From: Demequina sediminis
GTDB lineage: Bacteria; Actinomycetota; Actinomycetes; Actinomycetales; Demequinaceae
Assembly: GCF_030296675.1 (NCBI RefSeq)
Contig: NZ_AP027736.1
Span: 2,046,001 to 2,110,000, forward strand
Length of the DNA stretch: 64,000 nt
Direction: 5' to 3'
Positions 9,271 to 16,416 of this stretch are shown piece by piece. Both the position numbers and the translations under genes were made by a program. Within the stretch, counting starts at the first letter, position 1, and each line of letters starts with the position of its first letter. The notes under the pieces are model-generated. The model searched no databases and was not told where the DNA came from. It was given only the letters and a program-made list of their open reading frames with translations.

Positions 9271-9454
9271 CCGCAAGACCGGCCGGGCCGACGCGGACCG
9301 GCCGGTGCGGGTGCGGTTTGTCGAGCGGGAGCAGATCGACGCCGAGAAGGTCGCCGAGGTCCTCATCCGTCTCGCCTTGCGTGCTGCTGGGGACGGCACC
9401 GCCACCGGAGACACCGGCCAACACCTCCGCGGTCTGCTCCAGTCGCGGAGGTAG
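9254..9454 (+). CDS. Small hypothetical protein of the integrative element
   Basis: A 66-residue charged protein (MVRSYDRKTGRADADRPVRV…) with an amphipathic helical middle (EQIDAEKVAEVLIRLALRAA). I do not recognise it. It overlaps the end of the preceding gene by 17 bases and precedes the recombinase, a position where such elements often carry short conserved proteins. No membrane segment or metal site is visible. Confidence 0.45.
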   Translation: MVRSYDRKTGRADADRPVRVRFVEREQIDAEKVAEVLIRLALRAAGDGTATGDTGQHLRGLLQSRR

Positions 9455-9503
9455 ACTGGAGGGTACGAACTACGATCACGGCGCCCTTGGCACCCGACCG
9501 TAA

Positions 9504-9520
9504 ACCCCGCACCTCGGGGT
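9504..9520 (+). terminator. Short hairpin with U-rich tail
   Basis: ACCCCG CACCT CGGGGT forms a 6-bp stem with a five-base loop, followed by GTTCTTTTC. It lies between the small gene ending at 9454 and the recombinase start at 9605, and could end the upstream operon or attenuate recombinase expression. Confidence 0.5.
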
Positions 9521-9604
9521 GTTCTTTTCGCGAATCTGACGTGACCGCCACCCGGCGCCCCAGCCGCCCGACACCCGTCGGGCATCTGAAAGGCGGTCAC
9601 CCTG

Positions 9605-11356
9605 ATGACGCTCACCGACCTCCCCTCCGGCCTGGACCTACGCGCCCTGCGCGCTCTGGCCGCAGGCAACCCTGGCCCATCCCAGAAAGCTGACGAGCCG
9701 CTGGCCGAAGGGCTGGTGCCGGCGGTCTCCTACCTGCGGGTCTCGACCAAGGACCAGGCCACCCGTAACGGCCTCGAAGAAGGACTGTCCATCCCGGCCC
9801 AGCGTGAAGCGGCCGCCAGGAAGGCCGAGCAGCTCGGCGCGGTCATCGTCAAGGAGTTCATCGAACCGGGCGAGTCGGCCAAGACGGCGCGGCGGCGTGC
9901 GTTGCAGGAGATGCTCGACTACCTGTCTGCGAATCCGGTGCGGTACTGCATCATCAATAAGGTCGACCGGCTCGCCCGCAACCGGCTGGATGACGCGATC
10001 ATCCACGCCACTCTGCGGGGTGCGAACATCATCCTGGTCTCGGTGACGGAGAACACCGATGAGACGCCCTCGGGGATGCTGATGCACGGCATTCTCGCCT
10101 CGATGGCGGAGTTCTACTCCCTCAACCTCGCCCAGGAGGTCACCAAGGGCATGGTCCAGAAGGCCACCCTCGGTGGTACCCCCACGAAGGCGCCACTGGG
10201 CTACCTCAACGTGCGCACCACTGACTCCAAGGGCCGCGAGGTCCGTGACGTGCAGGTCGACCCCGAGCGGGCCGAGCTGGTGCGGTTCGCGTTTACCGCC
10301 TACGCCACCGGGGAGGAGTCGCTGTCCTCTCTCGCCCGGAAGTTGAAGACCCGCGGGCTCACTACACGCCCCACACCGTCCCAGCCGGCCCGTCCGGTGA
10401 CGACCACGGCGTTGCACAAGATCCTGACGAACCCCTACTACCAGGGCACCGTCACCTTCCGCGGCGTCACCTACGACGGTGCCCACACCACACTCGTGGA
10501 CTCGGATACCTGGCTGCGCGTGCAGACCCAGCTCGACGCGAAGAACGCCGTCGGCGAGCGCCCGCAGAAGTACGACCACTACCTCAAAGGCAACCTGTAC
10601 TGCTCGTGCGGGGCCAAGCTCATGATCGAACGGCCCCGGGACAAGAACGGCGACCGGTACGAGTACTTCACCTGCTCCGGCAGGCGGAAGAAGAAGGGCT
10701 GCACCCGCTCCGCCGTGCTGGCGCCACGGGTCGAGGACCGGATCGACCGGGACTACGGCACCAACGGCCTCGCCGCCACCGAGGCCGAGCACGTCGCGTC
10801 GGTGCTGCACCGAGTGTTCAGCCAGCTCGAAGCCTCCAGTGACAACGAACGCAAGCTCCTCGAAACGCAGCGGGACAAGCTGGAGGCCGAACGCCTCAAG
10901 CTCGTCCAGGCCCACTACGCCGACGCGATCCCACTTGATCTGCTCAAGACCGAACAGGACCGTATCCGCACCAGTCTGGACGCGATCACCAACCGCCTCG
11001 ACGCGCTCGCGACCACCTACCGCGATGCCCACGACGGGCTCGATCAGATCCTCGGCGTCCTGACCGACCTCGGCGACCTCTACGCCCGATGCGAACCTAC
11101 TGAACGCCGCATGCTGAACCGTGCGCTGTTTACCAAGATCGTCGTCGACGAAGACGAGAACGTCACGTTCGTCCCTGCCGAGCCCGCAGCGACCGTCCTG
11201 GCCCACGCTCACAGCGGTGGGACGACCGATCCGGGCCCGGACGCGAACCTGCCCCGCCATCAGACGGGGCAGGTTTCGATTTTCTCAACTTACGTGGAGC
11301 CTAGGGGAATCGAACCCCTGACCTCCTGCTTGCAAAGCAGGCGCTCTACCAATTGA
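9605..11356 (+). CDS. Large serine recombinase (integrase) of the element
   Basis: This is a site-specific serine recombinase of ~580 residues that probably integrates and excises the element. The resolvase domain begins after ~38 residues with YLRVSTKDQ (nucleophile about Ser47) and continues with INKVDRLARNRLDD and LASMAEFYSLNLAQEV. A recombinase domain follows (GYLNVRTTDSKGRE to LTNPYYQGTV). The zinc ribbon is CSC…CSGRRKKKGC, followed by a coiled coil (~390-460). The last ~20 codons run into the tRNA-Ala gene, so the natural C-terminus probably changes on integration. This gene lies at the element edge, as expected for an integrase. Confidence 0.88.
   Translation: MTLTDLPSGLDLRALRALAAGNPGPSQKADEPLAEGLVPAVSYLRVSTKDQATRNGLEEGLSIPAQREAAARKAEQLGAVIVKEFIEPGESAKTARRRALQEMLDYLSANPVRYCIINKVDRLARNRLDDAIIHATLRGANIILVSVTENTDETPSGMLMHGILASMAEFYSLNLAQEVTKGMVQKATLGGTPTKAPLGYLNVRTTDSKGREVRDVQVDPERAELVRFAFTAYATGEESLSSLARKLKTRGLTTRPTPSQPARPVTTTALHKILTNPYYQGTVTFRGVTYDGAHTTLVDSDTWLRVQTQLDAKNAVGERPQKYDHYLKGNLYCSCGAKLMIERPRDKNGDRYEYFTCSGRRKKKGCTRSAVLAPRVEDRIDRDYGTNGLAATEAEHVASVLHRVFSQLEASSDNERKLLETQRDKLEAERLKLVQAHYADAIPLDLLKTEQDRIRTSLDAITNRLDALATTYRDAHDGLDQILGVLTDLGDLYARCEPTERRMLNRALFTKIVVDEDENVTFVPAEPAATVLAHAHSGGTTDPGPDANLPRHQTGQVSIFSTYVEPRGIEPLTSCLQSRRSTN
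11247..11274 (+). terminator. Rho-independent terminator after recombinase
   Basis: ACCTGCCCCG pairs perfectly with CGGGGCAGGT (10 bp, 8-base loop), followed by TTTCGATTTTCT. It lies inside the last codons of the open frame, which suggests the recombinase reading frame beyond it is incidental. It would also insulate the tRNA locus from element transcription. Confidence 0.7.
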
Positions 11357-11367
11357 GCTAAGGCCCC
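11295..11367 (-). tRNA. tRNA-Ala (anticodon TGC)
   Basis: A 73-nt cloverleaf on the minus strand: acceptor GGGGCCT, D-arm AGCTCAATTGGTAGAGC, anticodon arm CCTGCTTTGCAAGCAGG with anticodon TGC, T-arm with GGTTCGATTCC, and discriminator A. No CCA is encoded. The integrated element abuts its 3' end, marking it as the attachment site. Confidence 0.93.
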
Positions 11368-11373
11368 CGGTGG

Positions 11374-11490
11374 TCATCTGACCGGGTGATGGACATCGTC
11401 CCATAGGTCGCGATGCGAGTTCTCGGTGACGAGCACGTAGAGGACGGCTCCCGCCGCGACGGCGGCCGCCAGAATCAGCGTCATCTTCAT
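11374..11490 (-). CDS. DLW-39-type small membrane peptide
   Basis: A 38-residue peptide between two tRNA genes: a basic start (MKMTLILAAAVAAGAVLYVL), one hydrophobic helix, then TENSHRDLWDDVHHPVR. The DLW motif, length and position beside tRNA-Ala and tRNA-Ile near gyrA match the actinobacterial DLW-39 family as I remember it. The function is unknown. The start ATG at 11490 has two other methionine options only at codon 3, and the frame closes with TGA at 11374. Confidence 0.65.
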   Translation of the reverse strand: MKMTLILAAAVAAGAVLYVLVTENSHRDLWDDVHHPVR

Positions 11491-11503
11491 CGCATCACCT
11501 CGG

Positions 11504-11577
11504 TGGGCCCAGGAGGACTTGAACCTCCGACCTCTTCGTTATCAGCGAAGCGCTCTAACCGCCTGAGCTATGGGCCC
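11504..11577 (-). tRNA. tRNA-Ile (anticodon GAT)
   Basis: A 74-nt cloverleaf on the minus strand: acceptor GGGCCCA, D-arm AGCTCAGGCGGTTAGAGC, anticodon arm CTTCGCTGATAACGAAG with anticodon GAT, T-arm with GGTTCAAGTCC, and acceptor TGGGCCC plus discriminator A. The tRNA-Ile, tRNA-Ala order downstream of the gyrase region is typical of actinobacteria. Confidence 0.94.
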
Positions 11578-11676
11578 GTCCCGCGGCGTCAGTGCCGCGG
11601 CGATAAACGATACCGCAGGCCAGGCGCGAACCAAAATCGCGCCCGCCGCGGGCCGTGCGTGAGGCAGTCGCCCCTG

Positions 11677-12515
11677 TTAGTCGTCCGTGAGGGTGACGTA
11701 GACGCCGCCCACGACGGAGGAGACCACGTTGTACAGGAACGCGCCGATCGTCGTGAGCGCGGTGATGAGGACCACGTTCACGACCGAGACCAGGATCGCC
11801 GCGCTCATGACCTTGTTGCGGTCGAAGAACTGCATGATGTTGATCTCGTTCTCGGGTGTGAAGAGCTGCAGCACCCACTCGTTGACCAGGGCGAAGAAGC
11901 CCATGCCGTTGAGCACGTTCCAGATGACGAAGACCGCGACCACGAGCATGATGCCCAGCGCGATCGACATGAGGAAGCCCAGCTTGAGCGCGGACCACGG
12001 GTCCACGCGAGAGAGCAGGACGCGCGCCTTGCGCGGTCCACCCTTGCTCGACGGCGTCGCGAGGTCATCGCCCGCCTTGAAGCTCTCCGCGGCGCGGCCC
12101 GCGAGATCCTTGAGCTTCGCGGTGCCCGTGCCGAGCGCTCCCTGCAGGGGCGAGTGCTCCTCGCGGGGCGCAGCGGCGGGCGCCGGAGTGGCCGGGGCGG
12201 GAGCGGCAGGCGCGGACTGCGGCGCGGACGTCGTGGGGATGCCGCCCGGTGCGGACTGCGGGCGCAGCTGGGTGCGCTGGGGGATCGAGCCGGTGGTGGG
12301 TGCGGACGATGCGGGGGCAGCCTGCGCGGGCGCCTGCGGCGCGGCGGGAGGCTGGGGAGTGGTCGGCGTCTGCCCGGTGGTGGGTGCAGTGGCGGGAGCC
12401 TCAGGGGACACGGGCATGAACGCACGCCTCGCCGGGATGGACCCGGTGGTCGGCTCGGCCGGACGGGGGTGTACAGGCCCCTGCTCGGCGGCGTGGTGCG
12501 GTCGTCCGCGTTCAT
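11677..12515 (-). CDS. DUF3566 membrane protein (frameshifted near N-terminus)
   Basis: This is the actinobacterial protein usually encoded straight after gyrA. A long Pro/Ala/Gln-rich cytoplasmic N-terminus with repeated PTTGSIP motifs is followed by the DUF3566 domain (VLLSRVDPWSALKLGFLMS) and two membrane helices (ALGIMLVVAVFVIW and SAAILVSVVNVVLITALTTI). I chose ATG 12515 (MNADDRTTPPSRGLYTP), which has GGGAG upstream; it requires restoring one base at the run 12465-12469 (five read, six needed). Without it another ATG at 12531 leads into the same domain with an odd N-terminus. The function is unknown. Confidence 0.8.
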
Positions 12516-12649
12516 CCAGGCTCCCTGTCATCTGACACGCGTCTGCGGTCTCGTCCTCCGCGCGAGGGCGCGCGGACATCCGTCTAAGCGTAACCGAGCC
12601 CTGTGCGGAGGTCACGCTCGGGCGCGGCCGCCACGGCATCGTCCCGTCG

Positions 12650-13324
12650 CTATCCCCGCGCCCTGAGTGATTCCAGCGCCGCGAGGATGAGGTCGAGGCC
12701 GAAGTCGAACTCGCCTGCCGGCTCATAGCCGTCGGCCATGAGCGCGGCCGCCGACTCGTGGAGGTAGGGGAACTCGTCGGCAGGGAGTTGGGGCAGGTAG
12801 ACGTCCTCGGTGAGGTCCGCGAGTCCGCCGGCGGTGTCGAAGGGGAGGCTCGCCTCCTGGAGCGCGAACCCGTACACGTAGCTGTCCAGCAACCAGTTGG
12901 CATGCGCCGCCATGACGATGCCGAAGCCGGCCCGCCGCAGGCAGGCAGTCACCGCCTCGCGGTGGCGGAGGTTGGCGGGCCCCGGCGTGGTGCGCGACTC
13001 CATCAAGGCGATGGCCCATGGATGTCGTGCGAGGACCTGCCGGGCGGAGGCCGCCCGCAGCCGCATCGCCGCCTGCCAGTCCAGGTCCTCGGGCGGCAGA
13101 TCGATTTCGGCAAAGACGATGTCGATCATGGCGTCCAGCAGCTCGTCCTTGCTCGCCACGTAGTGGTAGATCGACATCGCGCCCGCACCGAGGTCGCGCG
13201 CCAGCCGACGCATGCTCAGTCCGTCGACGCCTTCGCTGTCGGCGAGCCGGAGGGCCTCGGCGACCACCAGCTGCTTGCTCAGCCCGGGCTCCGAGCCCTC
13301 GGGGCGCCGCTGCGGTGCAGTCAC
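12650..13324 (-). CDS. TetR-family transcriptional repressor
   Basis: A 224-residue TetR-type regulator with an N-terminal helix-turn-helix (VAEALRLADSEGVDGLSMRRL, then LGAGAMSIYHYVASKDELLDA) and a C-terminal ligand-binding helical domain. GTG 13324 was chosen because GAGGAGACCC precedes it; the frame stays open upstream through the operator region. It is divergent from the membrane protein gene at 13,525, and four operator-like repeats lie between them, so it probably represses both itself and that gene. The ligand is unknown. Confidence 0.85.
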   Translation of the reverse strand: MTAPQRRPEGSEPGLSKQLVVAEALRLADSEGVDGLSMRRLARDLGAGAMSIYHYVASKDELLDAMIDIVFAEIDLPPEDLDWQAAMRLRAASARQVLARHPWAIALMESRTTPGPANLRHREAVTACLRRAGFGIVMAAHANWLLDSYVYGFALQEASLPFDTAGGLADLTEDVYLPQLPADEFPYLHESAAALMADGYEPAGEFDFGLDLILAALESLRARG

Positions 13325-13349
13325 GGGTCTCCTCACTCGATCTCTGGCC

Positions 13350-13417
13350 TTGACAATCGTACGGTGTACTGCACATAGTACAGCGTACGACGTACGGTGT
13401 ACGGCACACGGTGTACG
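13350..13417. promoter_or_regulatory. Divergent promoter with four TetR-type operator half-sites
   Basis: A plus-strand TTGACA at 13350 faces a weak CATAGT -10 at 13374 (18-bp spacer). Overlapping it are copies of CGTACGGTGTAC: forward at 13358-13369, inverted with one mismatch at 13378-13389, forward at 13391-13402, and a partial forward copy at 13405-13417. The first two form an inverted repeat across the promoter, as expected for TetR repression. Confidence 0.65.
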
Positions 13418-13524
13418 AAGCCCCGAGGCGGCGGCGTCCCGCGACACTTCCCGCCCGTACCCAGGCACGCCACCACCGGCCGCCACTCCGGCGAACGGAC
13501 CACTCCCACACGAAGGACAACCCC

Positions 13525-14016
13525 ATGACCACCCGACCCGCGTCTGCGGACCACCTCGACCACGCCGCCCTCCCCGTGCAAGCCAAGCTGGCCGCGGCGT
13601 GGACCAGCTTCATGCTCCTGTACGTCTACGTCGACTACTTCCACCTCTACAAGCCCGGCACGATCGACGGGATCTCCAACGGAGTCGTCTTCGAGTTCGA
13701 CATCAGCCCGGCTCTCATGACCGGATTCCTCGCGCTCATCGCGATCCCGTCGCTCATGGTGATGCTCTCGATGACGCTGCGCCCGCGCGCGAGCCGGGCG
13801 GTCAACCTGATCGTCGCCTCGCTGTACGTGCCCGTCACAGTGTTCAACGCCGTGGGGGAGTCGTGGGAGTGGGCCGCCTTCTACGCGCTCTCCATCGGAC
13901 TCGAGCTCGCGATCCTGGCGGTCATCCTGAGGTCCGCGTGGGCGTGGCCTCGCGCCGCCACCGGAGCGACGGGCGCGACGAACCGCCGTCCCGCGGGCGC
14001 GCTCCAGGAGGGCTGA
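13525..14016 (+). CDS. Four-helix membrane protein, DUF6326-like
   Basis: A 163-residue protein with about four membrane helices: WTSFMLLYVYVDYFHLY, then ALMTGFLALIAIPSLMVML, VNLIVASLYVPVTVFNAV and WAAFYALSIGLELAILAVI. The YVYVDYFHLYKPG motif reminds me of DUF6326, function unknown. ATG 13525 has GAAGGA upstream. It is divergent from and probably repressed by the TetR protein, so it is a candidate effector of whatever that repressor senses. Confidence 0.55.
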   Translation: MTTRPASADHLDHAALPVQAKLAAAWTSFMLLYVYVDYFHLYKPGTIDGISNGVVFEFDISPALMTGFLALIAIPSLMVMLSMTLRPRASRAVNLIVASLYVPVTVFNAVGESWEWAAFYALSIGLELAILAVILRSAWAWPRAATGATGATNRRPAGALQEG

Positions 14017-14059
14017 GCAGGCCAGCGCGGAAGCAGCGCGCGCCGGTCCCGGACACAAC

Positions 14060-14094
14060 TCCGGCCCGGCCCCCGCGACGGGGACCGGGCCGGA
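14060..14094. terminator. Bidirectional terminator hairpin
   Basis: TCCGGCCCGG pairs with CCGGGCCGGA, and an inner CCCC/GGGG extends the stem around the loop GCGAC. It lies between the convergent membrane protein gene and katA and can serve both strands. Confidence 0.65.
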
Positions 14095-14107
14095 GGCGAA
14101 CGTCGCG

Positions 14108-15622
14108 TCAGACCTGGACGGGCTCCGCGGCGGTGCCGGGCTCGCCGGCCTCGATCGGGGCACCCTCGGCGGCCAGCGCCGCACGCAGCTGCGCACCCAG
14201 GCCCGCGTCGACGGACGTCCAGTACTGGATCGCCCGCTCGCGGATCTCGTCGGAGACCACCGCGCCCACGTGACCCGTGATCTGGTCGAGGAAGCGCGCG
14301 CGTGCGGCATCGTCGAAGACCTCGCGATACAGCGTGCCCGCCTGGCCGAAGTCATCGTCCTCGGAGTGGAGCGTCGCTGCGGCGCGCACCATCTCACCAT
14401 CGGTCTCCCAGCCGCCCGACTCCGCCGCCCGGGCCGGGTCGGCGTGCGCGCCGCCCGTGCTGTTGGGCGCGTAGACCGGGGTCTCGGGCGAGGCGAACGA
14501 GTAGCGCATCGCGCCGTCCTTCGCATACGAGTGACCGTGCGGGTCGGCGTTCTTGGGCGCGTTGACGGGAAGCTGCGCGTGGTTGGTGCCCACGCGGTAG
14601 CGGTGCGCGTCCGCGTACGAGAAGATGCGCGCCATCAGCATCTTGTCGGGCGACGGGCCGATTCCGGGGACAAAGTTCGACGGCGCGAACGCGGCCTGCT
14701 CGACCTCCGCGAAGTAGTTCGCGGGGTTGCGGTTGAGCTCCATGACGCCCACCTCGATGCGGGGGTAGTCCGCCTTGGGCCACACCTTGGTGAGGTCGAA
14801 GGGGTTGAAGCGGTAGGTCGCCGCGTCCGCGTAGGGCATGACCTGCACGTACAGCGTCCAGCGCGGGAAGTCGCCGTCCTCGATGTGCGTGTAGAGGTCG
14901 CGGATGTGGTGGTCGGCATCGGACCCGGCAAGCTGCGAGGCCTCGTCGTTGCCCAGGCTGTGCACGCCCTGCTCCGAGATGAAGTGGTACTTCACCCAGA
15001 AGCGCTCTCCGGCGGCGTTGATCCACTGGTAGGTGTGCGAGCCGTAGCCGTTCATCTCGCGCCACGAGCGCGGGATGCCGCGGTCACCCATGAGCCACGT
15101 CACCTGGTGTGCCGACTCGGGCTGCAGCGACCAGAAGTCCCACTGCATGTCGTTGTCGCGCAGGTGCGAGCCGGGCAGGCGCTTCTGCGAACGGATGAAG
15201 TCGGGGAACTTGATGCCGTCCTTGATGAAGAACACCGGCGTGTTGTTGCCCACCAGGTCGTAGTTGCCCTCGGACGTGTAGAACTTCAGCGCGAAGCCGC
15301 GCGGGTCGCGCCACGTGTCGGGCGAACCCTGCTCGCCGGCAACCGTGCTGAAGCGCGCGAACATCTCGGTCTCGACGCCGGGCTGGAACAGCGCGGCACG
15401 CGTGTAGGCGGACACGTCGTTCGTCACCGTGAACGTGCCGTAGGCGCCGCCGCCCTTGGCGTGCACCACGCGCTCGGGGACGCGCTCACGGTTGAACTGC
15501 GCCAGCTTCTCGACCAGGTAGTGGTCGGTGAGCGAGATGGGTCCGTCGGTGCCGACGGACAGCGAATGCTGATCCGAGGCGACGGGCGCGCCCGCGTTCG
15601 TGGTCGTGAAGTGCTGGGACAT
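14108..15622 (-). CDS. katA: Monofunctional haem catalase
   Basis: A 504-residue clade-type catalase that dismutates hydrogen peroxide in the cytoplasm. Motifs include [14 protein letters not shown] with the distal haem His, [19 protein letters not shown], the distal Asn in [11 protein letters not shown], and the proximal tyrosine motif in [17 protein letters not shown] 15622 has AAGGAGCAGCA upstream. It lies ten bases after the restored perR stop, forming a perR-katA operon under peroxide control. The length is typical for small-subunit catalases. Confidence 0.94.
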   Translation of the reverse strand: MSQHFTTTNAGAPVASDQHSLSVGTDGPISLTDHYLVEKLAQFNRERVPERVVHAKGGGAYGTFTVTNDVSAYTRAALFQPGVETEMFARFSTVAGEQGSPDTWRDPRGFALKFYTSEGNYDLVGNNTPVFFIKDGIKFPDFIRSQKRLPGSHLRDNDMQWDFWSLQPESAHQVTWLMGDRGIPRSWREMNGYGSHTYQWINAAGERFWVKYHFISEQGVHSLGNDEASQLAGSDADHHIRDLYTHIEDGDFPRWTLYVQVMPYADAATYRFNPFDLTKVWPKADYPRIEVGVMELNRNPANYFAEVEQAAFAPSNFVPGIGPSPDKMLMARIFSYADAHRYRVGTNHAQLPVNAPKNADPHGHSYAKDGAMRYSFASPETPVYAPNSTGGAHADPARAAESGGWETDGEMVRAAATLHSEDDDFGQAGTLYREVFDDAARARFLDQITGHVGAVVSDEIRERAIQYWTSVDAGLGAQLRAALAAEGAPIEAGEPGTAAEPVQV

Positions 15623-15632
15623 TGCTGCTCCT

Positions 15633-16084
15633 TCAGTGGGGGATGACGGGGGACGATGCTCCGCTACAGGCGGCGCACACCCCCAGAACGTGACCTCGGC
15701 CTCGGTCAGGGTGAAGCCGTGGGTGGTCGAGGGGGTGAGACACGGTGCGTGACCGACGACGCAGTCGACGTCGGCGATCTCTCCGCACCGCGTGCACACG
15801 ACGTGGTGGTGGTTGTCGCCCACGCGCAGTTCGAAGCGCGCGGGGTGATCGGCCGGCTCGATGCGACGGGCCAGTCCGTGCTCGGCGAGGTCGTGCAGCA
15901 CGTTGTAGACGGTCTGCAGCGTGACCTCGGGGGCCTGCCCGCCGGCCCCGGAGCCCACCGCGGCGTGGACGGCATCGGCCGACGAATGCGGGCGGCTCGC
16001 GAGCGTCTCGAGGATCGCGACGCGAGGCGCAGTGACGCGCAGGCCTGCGCCGCGGAGCAGCGCGGGTGCGTCGACGGGGATCAT
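15633..16084 (-). CDS. perR: Fur-family peroxide-responsive regulator, PerR/FurA type (frameshifted)
   Basis: A Fur-family repressor: winged helix ([38 protein letters not shown]), the metal-binding [18 protein letters not shown] with the first CxxC, and DVDCVVGH. The frame is broken at 15680-15684, where five C are read on the plus strand. With six, the protein ends [10 protein letters not shown]…VIPH, restoring the second CxxC zinc site and a stop just before katA. Without the repair the frame fuses to catalase. The pairing with katA supports peroxide sensing. Start ATG 16084. Confidence 0.85.
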
Positions 16085-16105
16085 GCCTCCACCGTAGTGG
16101 CTTCT

Positions 16106-16120
16106 TTTGAGTAACTCAAA
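16106..16120. promoter_or_regulatory. Palindrome upstream of perR, probable PerR/Fur operator
   Basis: TTTGAGTAACTCAAA is a perfect 7-1-7 palindrome, AT-rich against a GC-rich background, 22 bases upstream of the perR start codon. Its position suits autoregulation of perR-katA. Confidence 0.6.
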
Positions 16121-16140
16121 TCTTTCCTTGGCCTGTCCCC

Positions 16141-16268
16141 GCGGCTCCGCCACACGCCGCGACCCCAGTGGGACCGTGGTGGTCGGTTCTGGCCGGTCGG
16201 AGCGCGTCATGGGACGGCCATGGTCGCGCGCGTGTGGCGGAGCCGCGAAAGTGTGTGGCGGAGCCGCG
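16141..16268. repeat. Three copies of a GTGTGGCGGAGCC repeat
   Basis: One inverted copy (GCGGCTCCGCCACACG, 16141-16156) and two direct copies (16231-16247 and 16251-16268). The inverted and direct copies can pair into a stem of about 16 bp with a ~75-base loop. The same unit recurs after the reductase gene at 18,940-19,110. No open frame of note is present in 16,085-16,416. Confidence 0.7.
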
Positions 16269-16363
16269 CTGGGGGAGGGCTGAGCGAGCACTGAGGGAGG
16301 ACTGAGGGAGGGCTGGGGAGCCGTGCTGGTGGGCCGTGGGCGTGACCTTCGACCCTCCTCGCG

Positions 16364-16407
16364 ATATACCCCCGGGGCTATCGTCGAGATCAGAGCCATA
16401 TACCCCA
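16364..16407. promoter_or_regulatory. CsoR/CstR-like operator motifs upstream of reductase
   Basis: ATATACCCCCGGGGCTAT (16364-16381) is a near-palindrome of the ATA-C-run, G-run-TAT type bound by CsoR-family repressors, including persulfide-sensing CstR. A second half-site ATATACCCCA lies at 16398-16407, overlapping the ribosome-site region of the gene starting at 16417. Confidence 0.5.
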
Positions 16408-16416
16408 GGAGGGATC

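Noticed and set aside
9254-9454. Toxin or antitoxin gene beside the recombinase
   Set aside because: The protein has no recognisable toxin or antitoxin motif, and no second small partner gene is present.
1-11295. Second copy of the tRNA-Ala 3' end (left attachment site)
   Set aside because: I looked for the repeat and did not find it. The element must begin before the window.
11290-11356. C-terminal extension of the recombinase as a real protein domain
   Set aside because: These codons are the reverse strand of tRNA-Ala and lie after a strong terminator, so they are incidental.
14108-16084. A natural PerR-catalase fusion protein
   Set aside because: The fusion frame exists only because of the one-base loss at 15680-15684. 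Repair restores the second CxxC, a stop codon and a catalase ribosome site.
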